Part shown: positions 1-6,687 of the stretch, in pieces
Numbering within the stretch: the first letter of the stretch is position 1
Layout of the letters: every line of letters starts with the position of its first letter
DNA from: Pseudomonadota bacterium
GTDB taxonomy: Bacteria; Pseudomonadota; Gammaproteobacteria; Halothiobacillales; Halothiobacillaceae
NCBI GenBank assembly: GCA_021795795.1
Contig: JAJYPA010000071.1
Location: 1 to 24,440 of the forward strand
Length of the DNA: 24,440 bases
Direction: 5' to 3'
Position numbers and translations under genes: made by a program
The notes under the pieces: generated by a model
Database searches by the model: none
Seen by the model: only the letters and a program-made list of their open reading frames with translations
What the model was told of the DNA's origin: nothing

Positions 1-68
1 CGAACGACTTGTTTACGCCGTTCATGCAACTGCTCCAGGGTTTGAAATCTTGCATCTTCTTTATCCAT
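1..68 (-). CDS. IS630-family transposase, N-terminal fragment
   Basis: Only 22 codons are inside the window, starting at the ATG complement at 66-68. The peptide begins MDKEDARFQTLEQLHERRKQ. It matches in style the conserved N-terminus of IS630-type transposases (MDK-DAR...LHERRKQ-V), which leads into the helix-turn-helix region. The DDE catalytic core would lie to the left of position 1, so integrity cannot be judged. The assignment is from recall of the family, not from a search. The alternative, a HigA-type antitoxin partner of the upstream HigB gene, is not supported because the peptide does not resemble a HigA N-terminus. Confidence 0.6.
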   Translation of the reverse strand, partial: MDKEDARFQTLEQLHERRKQVV

Positions 69-108
69 GCAAATAAAGACAAAACCCGTTAACAAAAGTT
101 CAATCTTC
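1..108 (-). mobile_element. IS630-family insertion sequence, 5' end (cut by window edge)
   Basis: This is the beginning of an insertion element that runs off the left edge. The reverse strand encodes the first residues of an IS630-type transposase (see the CDS at 1-68). IS630 elements duplicate a TA dinucleotide on insertion, and a TA lies at 109-110, just outside the sequence TAGAAGATTGAACTTTTGTT read on the minus strand, so I place the element end there. The far terminal repeat is outside the window, so neither the boundary nor the target duplication can be confirmed. The element sits about 10 bp downstream of the HigB-like stop codon. Confidence 0.5.
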
Positions 109-119
109 TATGTTCCGGA

Positions 120-398
120 TCAATAGTGATAGTCTTTGTAGTCAACCAGAACGACATCGCCATCTTCAAAAGCGAAGGTTAAACGCCAGTTTCCACTAAC
201 GGTTATCGCCCAATGGGGAGACAAATCACCAACCAGGGGGTGAAGTCGCCAGCCTGGTATATTCATGTCCTCTGGGTTCGTCGCCCGATCCAAAATGGCT
301 AATTGGCGTACCAGCTTACTCGCGTGGTCTGGTTTGCCAACTTTTGATTCCGTCTCATAGAATCGCTTTACGCCCTTGTGTTTGAACGACTTGATCAT
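120..398 (-). CDS. higB: HigB/RelE-superfamily toxin (orphan)
   Basis: A 92-residue basic protein of the HigB (plasmid maintenance killer) group in the RelE/ParE fold. Members cleave mRNA at the ribosome and are neutralised by a HigA antitoxin usually encoded directly downstream. The typical C-terminal strand pattern is visible: a GDLSPHW-like loop, VSGNWRLTF, FEDGD and a DYKDYHY ending, at about residues 56-92. Length is normal for the family. The ATG at 396-398 is the only good start. No higA is visible: 10 bp after the stop an IS630-type element begins, so the antitoxin is either displaced to the far side of the element or lost. Such orphan toxins are often regulated by, or decayed without, their partner. 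The toxin reading frame itself looks intact. Family call is firm; activity is unknown. Confidence 0.8.
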   Translation of the reverse strand: MIKSFKHKGVKRFYETESKVGKPDHASKLVRQLAILDRATNPEDMNIPGWRLHPLVGDLSPHWAITVSGNWRLTFAFEDGDVVLVDYKDYHY

Positions 399-595
399 GG
401 GTTTGTTGTGTATCTACGCTATACGACCTGCAAGTTAACCCAATCGCCCAATCTGCGAACCAAGCCTGCTGTGCCGTTTGAAATCGCCTGCGCATTGTGC
501 TGCCATCATTTCGCCGGTCAGCGTGCAATTTCCGCACTGACTTCCTCAGACGGCGCGGTTCACTATGGGCATATTCTTCGGTGAATCTTTGGGCA
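399..595. other. Intergenic spacer between hsdR and higB, possible IS21-end-like remnant
   Basis: No convincing gene lies here. On the minus strand, between about 440 and 545, similar blocks recur roughly every 20-25 nt: GGAAATTGCACGCTGACC, then GGCGAAATGATGGCAGCAC, then a GATTTCAAACGGCAC block. This layout resembles the multiply repeated ends of IS21-family elements. No transposase sequence accompanies it, so if real it is only a solo end. The short 86-residue minus-strand frame crossing this stretch is basic and low in recognisable features, and I do not call it a gene. Confidence 0.3.
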
Positions 596-3500
596 TTACC
601 CGACCCACGCTTCACTCAACGCCTCGGCCTGCTTCAGCACCAGTGTCACCGCTTCATCCTGTTTATCGGGCGGATACTTGTACTTGCGCAGAATCCGTTT
701 GACCATCAGCCGCAACCGGGCGCGAACACCCTCGCGCACCGACCAGTCGATCGACACATTCTTGCGCAGGCTTTCCGTCAGCTCGTGGGCGATCTTTTTC
801 AGGGTTTCGTCGTTGAGCTCGCGTACCGCGGACTCGTTATCCGCCAGGGCATCGTAGAACCGGATTTCATCTTCGGTGAGTCCAAGTTTTTCCCCCCGAT
901 TCGCCGCTTCTTGAAACTTCTTCGCCATGGCAATCAGTTCTTCGATGACCTGTGCGGTTTCAATGGCACGGTTTTGATAGCGGGCGATGACATGGGTCAG
1001 CATCTCGGAGAATTTGCGATCCTGAACCACATTGCCCGCAAAACGGGACTTGATCTCACCCTCAAGAAGTCTCTCCAAGAGTTCGACCGCAAGGTTTTTC
1101 TCTGGCAAGTTCTGGATTTCGGCGAGGAACACCTCATCGAGAATGCCGATGTTGGGTTTATCCAGCCCAACGGCGGCAAACACATCGACCACTTCACCGG
1201 AGACCACCGCCGAGTCGATAATCTGCCGAATAGCCAGGTCGCGTTCGGCATCACTGCGTTTTTTGTCGGTGATTTCCCGCTTGGTCAGGATGACGCGCAC
1301 AGCCTGCATGAACGCCACTTCCTCACGCAGAGCCTGTGCTTCATCCAGCGTACCGCATAGAGAGAATGCCTTGGTCATGGCCAGTGATGCGTCAGCAAAT
1401 CGTTTCTTGCCATCGTTGAGGCCAAGGATATGGTTGGCAGCACCGGCTAGGCGTTTGTGGCTGGCCGTCAGAAAATCACTGTAGTCGTACCCGTGCAGCA
1501 TGCCCCGGAGCACATCGAGCTTTTCTTCCAGAACCGAGTACGCCTCATGCACATCAACCGTTGGCCGCCCGCGACCATGACTGTTGGTGTATTCCTTGAG
1601 CGCACTCTTGAGTTCATTGCCGATACCGATGTAATCGACCACAAGGCCGCCCTGTTTGTCTTTGAAAACCCGATTGACTCGTGCAATGGCCTGCATTAGG
1701 TTGTGGCCTTTCATGGGTTTGTCGACATACAGGGTATGCACGCAAGGCGCATCAAAGCCGGTCAGCCACATATCGCGCACGATGACCATCCGCAGCGGGT
1801 CGCTGGCATCCTTAAACCGTTTTTCGAGCCGCTTCTTGGTCTGATTGCTATAAATATGCGGACGCAGCAAGGCCTTGTCACTCGCCGAGCCGGTCATGAC
1901 GATCTTGACCGCGCCCTGTTCGGGATCATCGCTGTGCCATTCGGGGCGAAGCGTGATGATCTCGTGATACAGGTGCACGCAGATGTCGCGACTCATGGCG
2001 ACCACCATCGCCTTGCCGCTTTGCGATTGATTCCGTTCCTCGAAGTGTTTGACGAGATCAGCCGCCACACTGGCGATACGAGGCGTTGCCCCGACCACCT
2101 TTTCCAATGCCGCCCAGCGGCTCTTCAAGCGCGCCTGCTGGCTTTCTTCTTCGTCTTCGGCCAGTTCATCGACTTCTTTGTCAATGCTCGGCAGGTCGGC
2201 ATCCTTGAGCCCTAGCTTTGCCAACCGGGATTCAAAATAGATCGGCACAGTGGCGCCGTCTTCCTGCGCCTGCTGCATGTCGTAAATGCTGATGTATTCC
2301 CCGAACACCGAACGGGTATCCCGATCCTCACTGGAAACCGGTGTGCCGGTGAACGCTACGAATGTCGCGTTGGGCAAGGCATCGCGTAGATGCTGGGCGT
2401 AACCGACCTGATAACGCATCGGCGGTTCGGCAACCATCGATTGATTCAAGTCGTCATCATTCGCGCTATAGGCATGGGTCGGTTTGCTGGACAGCTTGAC
2501 CGGTTTCAACCTGGCCTCAAAACCGTACTGGGTACGATGGGCTTCATCGGCGATCACGACAATATTGTGCCGCGCGGATAAGGTCGGGAATGTGTCCTCG
2601 TCCTCGCCCGGCATGAACTTCTGGATGGTCGTGAAGATAATTCCGCCGGAGGGGCGGTTGGCGAGCTTCTCGCGCAGGTCTTTACGGTTGCCGATCTGGA
2701 TCGGCTGTTCCCGTAGCAAGTCCTGCGATAGCGAGAATACGCCGAATAGCTGACCATCGAGATCATTGCGGTCGGTAATCACCACGATGGTCGGGTTCTG
2801 CATCGAGGGTTCCTGCATCACCCGCGCGGCAAAGCAGGTCATGGTGATGCTCTTGCCTGAACCTTGCGTATGCCAGACCACGCCGCCCTTGTGTGAGCCA
2901 TCCGGTCGTGAGGCGATCACCACCTGTTCGATGGCCGAACGCACTGCATGGAACTGGTGGTAACCGGCGATCTTCTTGACCAGATGGCCGTCATCCTCGA
3001 ACAGCACAAAAAAGCGCAGGTAATCGAGAAACAGGGTGGGTGTCAGCAAGCCACGAACAAGGGTTTCCAGTTCATTGAACTGCCCCAGCGGATCAAGGCC
3101 CTTGCCATCAATCGTGCGCCAGTGCATGAACCGTTCCGCATTGGCAGACAGCGAACCAAAGCGCGCCTGGCTGCCATCGGAGATGACCAGCACTTCGTTG
3201 TACTGGAACACATCCGGGATTTGCGCTTTGTAGGTTTCGATCTGATCAAAGGCTTTCCAGATCGTGGCGTTCTCATCCGCCGGGTTTTTCAGCTCAACGA
3301 GCACCAGCGGCAGGCCATTGATGAACAGGATGATGTCCGGGCGGCGGGTGTGATTCGGCCCCTGAATGCTGAACTGGTTGATCGCCAGCCACTCGTTATT
3401 TGCGGGCGTTGTCCAGTCAATCAGGCGCACAAAGTCGCCGATGGTCTCGCCCTCGCGTTGATACTGAACAGGAACACCGGTCACCAGCAGCTTATGGAAA

Positions 3501-3754
3501 TAACGGTTGGCGGAAAGCAGCGCCGGAATACCCAGATCCAGCACCTGTTGCAGCGCATCTTGGCGGGCAACCAGCGGAATGTTTGGGTTCAAACGATCAA
3601 TGGCAGAACGAAGACGCTCAACAAGGACAACCTGCCGGTAGTCTGCCCGTTCGGGATTCATGCCATCCTGCGCAATATCGGGGCCATGGATAAACTGATA
3701 GCCGACATCGGCCAGCCACGACAATGCTTCCTGCTCAAGCTGGTCTTCGGTCAT
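596..3754 (-). CDS. hsdR: Type I restriction enzyme, R (endonuclease/translocase) subunit HsdR
   Basis: The 1052-residue motor and nuclease subunit of a type I restriction-modification enzyme, which with HsdM2S translocates and cuts unmethylated DNA. The N-terminal PD-(D/E)xK nuclease is visible as D140...E154-L-K156 (RPDIILFINGLPLVLVELK), followed by the QxxxY motif Q171IETY175. The superfamily 2 helicase follows: Walker A TQGSGKS at 296-302, DEAH box at 403-406, FTGTP at 468-472, and motif V/VI regions around LTGFDAP and QAIARVNR. Length and motif order fit the family. The gene is the last of the hsd set and is separated from hsdM/hsdS by more than 6 kb of other defence genes. It has its own 175-bp upstream region with inverted repeats, suggesting its own promoter. 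The long plus-strand open frames across it are antisense shadows. Confidence 0.97.
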   Translation of the reverse strand: MTEDQLEQEALSWLADVGYQFIHGPDIAQDGMNPERADYRQVVLVERLRSAIDRLNPNIPLVARQDALQQVLDLGIPALLSANRYFHKLLVTGVPVQYQREGETIGDFVRLIDWTTPANNEWLAINQFSIQGPNHTRRPDIILFINGLPLVLVELKNPADENATIWKAFDQIETYKAQIPDVFQYNEVLVISDGSQARFGSLSANAERFMHWRTIDGKGLDPLGQFNELETLVRGLLTPTLFLDYLRFFVLFEDDGHLVKKIAGYHQFHAVRSAIEQVVIASRPDGSHKGGVVWHTQGSGKSITMTCFAARVMQEPSMQNPTIVVITDRNDLDGQLFGVFSLSQDLLREQPIQIGNRKDLREKLANRPSGGIIFTTIQKFMPGEDEDTFPTLSARHNIVVIADEAHRTQYGFEARLKPVKLSSKPTHAYSANDDDLNQSMVAEPPMRYQVGYAQHLRDALPNATFVAFTGTPVSSEDRDTRSVFGEYISIYDMQQAQEDGATVPIYFESRLAKLGLKDADLPSIDKEVDELAEDEEESQQARLKSRWAALEKVVGATPRIASVAADLVKHFEERNQSQSGKAMVVAMSRDICVHLYHEIITLRPEWHSDDPEQGAVKIVMTGSASDKALLRPHIYSNQTKKRLEKRFKDASDPLRMVIVRDMWLTGFDAPCVHTLYVDKPMKGHNLMQAIARVNRVFKDKQGGLVVDYIGIGNELKSALKEYTNSHGRGRPTVDVHEAYSVLEEKLDVLRGMLHGYDYSDFLTASHKRLAGAANHILGLNDGKKRFADASLAMTKAFSLCGTLDEAQALREEVAFMQAVRVILTKREITDKKRSDAERDLAIRQIIDSAVVSGEVVDVFAAVGLDKPNIGILDEVFLAEIQNLPEKNLAVELLERLLEGEIKSRFAGNVVQDRKFSEMLTHVIARYQNRAIETAQVIEELIAMAKKFQEAANRGEKLGLTEDEIRFYDALADNESAVRELNDETLKKIAHELTESLRKNVSIDWSVREGVRARLRLMVKRILRKYKYPPDKQDEAVTLVLKQAEALSEAWVG

Positions 3755-3854
3755 CGGTCGCTACTCGGATCGTATCAGCATGGGGGCGCTTCCATGGCGA
3801 TAGGTTATAAGTTTCTTGCATAGTCAAGCCCATCAACAATATCCCGCTGCGCTG

Positions 3855-3909
3855 ATGTGTATAGAAAAGCCCGTTTTCCTATACATGTCGGGTGCGATCT
3901 GTATAGATC
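3855..3909 (-). promoter_or_regulatory. Repeated TGTATAG/CTATACA palindromes upstream of hsdR (candidate operator)
   Basis: The 175-bp gap between the HEPN gene stop and the hsdR start holds an inverted repeat: TGTATAGAAAA at 3858-3868, loop GCCCG, and TTTTCCTATACA at 3874-3885 (one extra C). A second palindrome follows, GATCT-GTAT-AGATC at 3896-3909, which contains TGTATAG again. Three copies of TGTATAG in alternating orientation within 50 bp look like protein-binding sites controlling hsdR. The hairpin could also act in the RNA as a weak terminator of the MNT/HEPN transcript. No good sigma-70 -35 box was seen. Inferred only. Confidence 0.4.
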
Positions 3910-3929
3910 GGTCGGGTTTTCGGCAACCA

Positions 3930-4370
3930 TCATCTCAACCAGTCTTTTCGATTGATATTGAGCCATTCGCGCATTTGCTTCATCAACAATCGGGCTTGCT
4001 CGAACGCTTCGTTGGCCATGGATGCGCTGACGGTATCGCCTGAATAATCGATTACATTTCGTTGCTTTCGCAGCCCATCGAGCAGAATCATCGTGTCTCG
4101 ATCCACGCCGATGGTCTTCGGCAAGGACTGGATCATCGTTTGGTGGTGACCGGGTCTGTTGGTCGGCGTGCGGTAACCATTAGCCAGCAATGCGGCGTTA
4201 GCGATCTGCATCACCGCCTTGTAAGCCATATCGAAGCGACCCTCGTTGCTCAAGTCGAGCAAGGAAGCATCCGAGAGGCTGCGGTTGGCTGCTTCCAGCA
4301 ATCGCTCGACTCCCGTGCGATCCGGTTCAACCGCTTCAAGCTGTGTGCCAATCAGGTTATCGAGTGTCAT
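3930..4370 (-). CDS. HEPN-domain protein, partner of the adjacent nucleotidyltransferase
   Basis: A 146-residue helical protein that I recognise as the HEPN-type partner found beside HTH-MNT genes. HEPN toxins are RNases, and in MNT/HEPN pairs they are inactivated by adenylylation by the nucleotidyltransferase. The diagnostic C-terminal stretch is RKQRNVIDYSGD at residues 101-112. The Arg-Asn pair of the HEPN RNase motif is present (R104-N105), but the usual catalytic His is not there (D108-Y109 instead). The conserved middle block GYRTPTNRPGHHQTMIQ (66-82) is characteristic. The ATG at 4368-4370 overlaps the TGA of the nucleotidyltransferase gene by 4 nt, so the two are translationally coupled. 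Function as toxin or as accessory binding subunit is uncertain because of the non-canonical motif. Confidence 0.75.
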   Translation of the reverse strand: MTLDNLIGTQLEAVEPDRTGVERLLEAANRSLSDASLLDLSNEGRFDMAYKAVMQIANAALLANGYRTPTNRPGHHQTMIQSLPKTIGVDRDTMILLDGLRKQRNVIDYSGDTVSASMANEAFEQARLLMKQMREWLNINRKDWLR

Positions 4371-4966
4371 GGCTGTGCGACCTCCTTATCATGCAGATCA
4401 GATTCCCGCCCCATGATAAACAGCATGGGTTTGCTCTGGATGTCGCGAATGAATGTACCGTTCTCTGCCACCAAATTGCGCCATTCCTTTCTGGAGTAAA
4501 CCTTGGGGTTCAATTCGCGACCCAAACGCTCCTGAAGTGGATACAGGGCGGAGACAACGGCCTTGAACGAGATGTCACCGATCACCATCAGGTCGATGTC
4601 GCTTTCGGATCGTGCTTTACCGCTGGCTACCGAGCCAAACACGAATGCCACCTCGATTTGATCGGCGAGTGGCAGCAAGGCTTCAGCCAGCACATCGGTC
4701 AGGCCGCTGGTTTTGCGCAGGATGCTCGCCAACTCATCAAAGATCGGGCAATCACGATTCGCAGCGTAATGTGCTTGGTTACCGACTTTCTGCACGGTCA
4801 ACACGCCCGCCTTGACGAGTTTGGAGAGTTCACGAGTCAAGGTACCTGCCGAGGTGCCGGTCAAGCGGGCGATCTCGCGCAGGTAATAACGCTGATCCGG
4901 ATGGAGCAACAACAAGCCCAGCACCCGGCGGCGATACTCTGGAAATAGAATGGCGTTCAGTGACAT
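4367..4966 (-). CDS. Winged-helix/minimal nucleotidyltransferase (MNT) fusion protein, antitoxin-like
   Basis: A 199-residue protein with an N-terminal ArsR-like winged helix (residues 1-70, recognition region REIARLTGTSAGTLTRELSK) followed by a polymerase-beta-type nucleotidyltransferase domain. The catalytic signature GS-x10-D-x-D is visible as G111SVASGKARSESDID, with D123 and D125 as metal ligands. In MntA/HepT-type systems this domain adds AMP to the HEPN partner, and the attached HTH would allow autoregulation of the operon. I use the ATG at 4964-4966 with GGA about 8 nt upstream; a TTG one codon earlier (4969) is less likely. It is coupled to the downstream HEPN gene by an ATGA overlap. 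The upstream region contains a small stem-loop (GTTGCT/AGCAAC) that could be an operator. Confidence 0.82.
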   Translation of the reverse strand: MSLNAILFPEYRRRVLGLLLLHPDQRYYLREIARLTGTSAGTLTRELSKLVKAGVLTVQKVGNQAHYAANRDCPIFDELASILRKTSGLTDVLAEALLPLADQIEVAFVFGSVASGKARSESDIDLMVIGDISFKAVVSALYPLQERLGRELNPKVYSRKEWRNLVAENGTFIRDIQSKPMLFIMGRESDLHDKEVAQP

Positions 4967-4980
4967 CAATGATCCGCTTG

Positions 4981-5017
4981 TTGTCTTTAGTACAACGATT
5001 GTTGCTCAAAAAGCAAC
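4981..5017 (-). promoter_or_regulatory. Candidate promoter/operator of the HTH-MNT gene
   Basis: A perfect 6-bp inverted repeat GTTGCT-CAAAA-AGCAAC (5001-5017) lies 35-51 bp upstream of the HTH-MNT start. On the minus strand TTGCTT (5011-5016 region) and TGTACT, 16 nt apart, could serve as -35 and -10 boxes, which would put the repeat over the promoter. This would suit autoregulation by the winged-helix domain. The promoter boxes are only partial matches. Confidence 0.3.
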
Positions 5018-5081
5018 TTCGAATCAACTCCCCGTCGGACTAGTGGTTCAACCTGCCGTCCTGGCAGTTCTGATAATCAGA

Positions 5082-5267
5082 GACGCGCAATGCATCTACA
5101 TTTTTAAGAATCGCTGCATCAAGGCAGGAATTGAGGGGATATGGCCTCACGACATGCTCCGGTCATTCGCGACGCGCCTGCTGGAATCGGTCGACCCGTT
5201 GACGGTACAGGCAATTGCGGGGCACTCCTTGATGCAGACGACAGCCAGATATGACCGTCGTGGCTAA
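5082..5267 (+). pseudogene. Tyrosine recombinase (integrase) remnant, C-terminal fragment
   Basis: The plus strand encodes the last ~60 residues of a phage-type integrase: AGIEGIWPHDMLRSFATRLL, then VQAIAGHSLMQTTARYDRRG. The box C pattern of the family is HDLRRSFAT, but here it reads HDMLRSFAT, so the catalytic arginine of HxxR is replaced by leucine. One residue is missing in ESVDPLTV compared with the usual ESGVDPLTV. The GH and the tyrosine nucleophile (ARYDRR) remain. Nothing of the N-terminal or central catalytic domain is found upstream, where the frame runs into the 5' region of the HTH-MNT gene on the other strand. This is a dead fragment marking an older integration or recombination event between mcrC and the MNT/HEPN pair. 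Confidence 0.75.
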
Positions 5268-5321
5268 AGGCGTAAAAAGGCTACTGCTTCAGGTTTCAGA
5301 AGATCGAAATAGTGGGTAATT

Positions 5322-5359
5322 AAAAAAAACTAAAGCAATATAAATCATTAACTTATATT
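5322..5359 (-). terminator. Weak candidate terminator after mcrC
   Basis: On the minus strand an AT-only inverted repeat (AATATAA / TTATATT, 5337-5343 and 5353-5359, overlapping the mcrC stop) is followed within 8 nt by a run of eight T (5322-5329). The stem has no G-C pairs, so as a Rho-independent terminator it would be weak. It is listed because the T-run is striking and sits just past the end of the operon. Confidence 0.22.
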
Positions 5360-6685
5360 ATTTGCCACAGTTGCAAAACTTGACTCTAATGCTATATGGC
5401 TTGCCCTTTTCTTGGGATCAATTAGGGGTAAGCGGGCAAGATCGAAGCCGATAAGGGACTCGTGCTCCAGGTCGTAGGGCAGGACCCATAGCCTTAGCGA
5501 ACCAGAAAACTCAAATGGATGCAGTGGGTTAGTAAAAGACGCGGTTCGGGGGTAGATCAAAATCAGATCGCCTTGCCCAGCAAGATACTTTTGCCCATAG
5601 GTATGCATCTGATAGAAGTCGCTTTGGCTTAGTCCATATTTGTTGGCACGATCTGAATCATCGATCCGCTTCCACTTCGTATCCAGCACCCACCGTGCCC
5701 CCTCGAAGTGCATCAAGATGTCGGGTTTGAGTTGGAATATTGGGCGCCCATCGTGTTCGCATAGGTACTTACTTGCAGCCTGTTCGGTTAAACGGGCGTT
5801 GGGTAAAAGCTTCTCGCGTAGAGATTGGGTCACATATTTCTCAAAAAGCTTTTCCATTGGAAAAAGCAAGCTGATTCCATGCAAGTTGCCCGTGACTGCG
5901 GTGGGCATTTGTTGGTTCAAGATCAATTCGCACCAAGGTTTTGCAGATTGGTAGTGAGCCATCAGCCGATCATGACGCCACATCCTGAAGTCCTGTCCAA
6001 TGCTTTTGCTTGCAGGTACATCGACCATCAGTGCGCGCAGTTCATGTGCCAGTCGCCAACTGCTGGGTTCTTTGGTTGCCTTGCAAATCCACTCAAGCGC
6101 GAGCTTAAGGAGGCGGTTCTCGGGGCGATCTGCCGTGAAGATATCGTGTCGGATTTGGAAAATATGCTGTTTCCCAGGAGGTTGTCTCATCTGTCCTACG
6201 ACGTTTAATTGCCCGCGAAGAAAACGTTGTTCCTCTTCAACGCGCTGGTAGTCGAATCGCACACCGCGTTTGATTAGGTGATCCAACGCATAGAGGAATT
6301 GCTGCATCACCCATTCGGTCAGAGGCATATTGAACAACTGCAAGTCCGCTGTTCCTACCTCTCGGACAGGTAAATCCAGTGATCTTGAGATCATGCGCGT
6401 CAGCAATTTTCTGCTGCGAATAACGCAATCATCTTGTTCAAAGTTCTTGGGGAGGATCTCGAGTCGGGTACCGCACGGGGTTTCAATAACCCCAACGTAG
6501 TTATCAACTCTTAACCACCGTCGGCCCTCAAGATGGATGAGTGCAGCCCCACCTTTGCTAAATGATGAGTTCAGTTCGCATAACCAATCAAAGGCCGACG
6601 CTGAGACTTGCGCGCGATCAAGCGTTGATTTGACAGAATCTGTCGTCAGCCGGGCATGCTCACGAACGGTAACTTCCTGGTTCAC
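5348..6685 (-). CDS. mcrC: McrC nuclease subunit of the McrBC modification-dependent restriction system
   Basis: A 445-residue McrC-family protein. McrC supplies the endonuclease of McrBC, a GTP-driven complex that cuts DNA carrying modified cytosines. The nuclease core is at the C-terminal half: KPD322-ILMHFEGARWVLD335-TK337, a PD-(D/E)xK site, followed by QMHTY (Q359...Y363). The N-terminal part (about 1-200) has the usual McrC features, including YVGVIETPCGTRLEILPK and the RPENRLLKLALEW segment. Length is slightly above the E. coli protein but normal for the wider family. The ATG at 6683-6685 lies 2 bp after the mcrB stop, so the two genes form one transcription unit. The base composition matches mcrB and is more AT-rich than the hsd genes, consistent with separate acquisition. 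Confidence 0.93.
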   Translation of the reverse strand: MNQEVTVREHARLTTDSVKSTLDRAQVSASAFDWLCELNSSFSKGGAALIHLEGRRWLRVDNYVGVIETPCGTRLEILPKNFEQDDCVIRSRKLLTRMISRSLDLPVREVGTADLQLFNMPLTEWVMQQFLYALDHLIKRGVRFDYQRVEEEQRFLRGQLNVVGQMRQPPGKQHIFQIRHDIFTADRPENRLLKLALEWICKATKEPSSWRLAHELRALMVDVPASKSIGQDFRMWRHDRLMAHYQSAKPWCELILNQQMPTAVTGNLHGISLLFPMEKLFEKYVTQSLREKLLPNARLTEQAASKYLCEHDGRPIFQLKPDILMHFEGARWVLDTKWKRIDDSDRANKYGLSQSDFYQMHTYGQKYLAGQGDLILIYPRTASFTNPLHPFEFSGSLRLWVLPYDLEHESLIGFDLARLPLIDPKKRASHIALESSFATVANNIS

Positions 6686-6687
6686 GT

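Noticed and set aside
497..1360. 287-codon plus-strand open frame opposite the hsdR C-terminal part
   Set aside because: Antisense shadow of hsdR with no recognisable protein features or ribosome site.
2948..3823. 291-codon plus-strand open frame opposite the hsdR N-terminal part
   Set aside because: Antisense to the nuclease/helicase region of hsdR, which has intact motifs on the other strand.
4950..5267. Reading the whole 105-codon plus-strand frame as an intact gene
   Set aside because: Only the last ~60 residues resemble an integrase. The first 40 overlap the 5' region of the HTH-MNT gene and look random.
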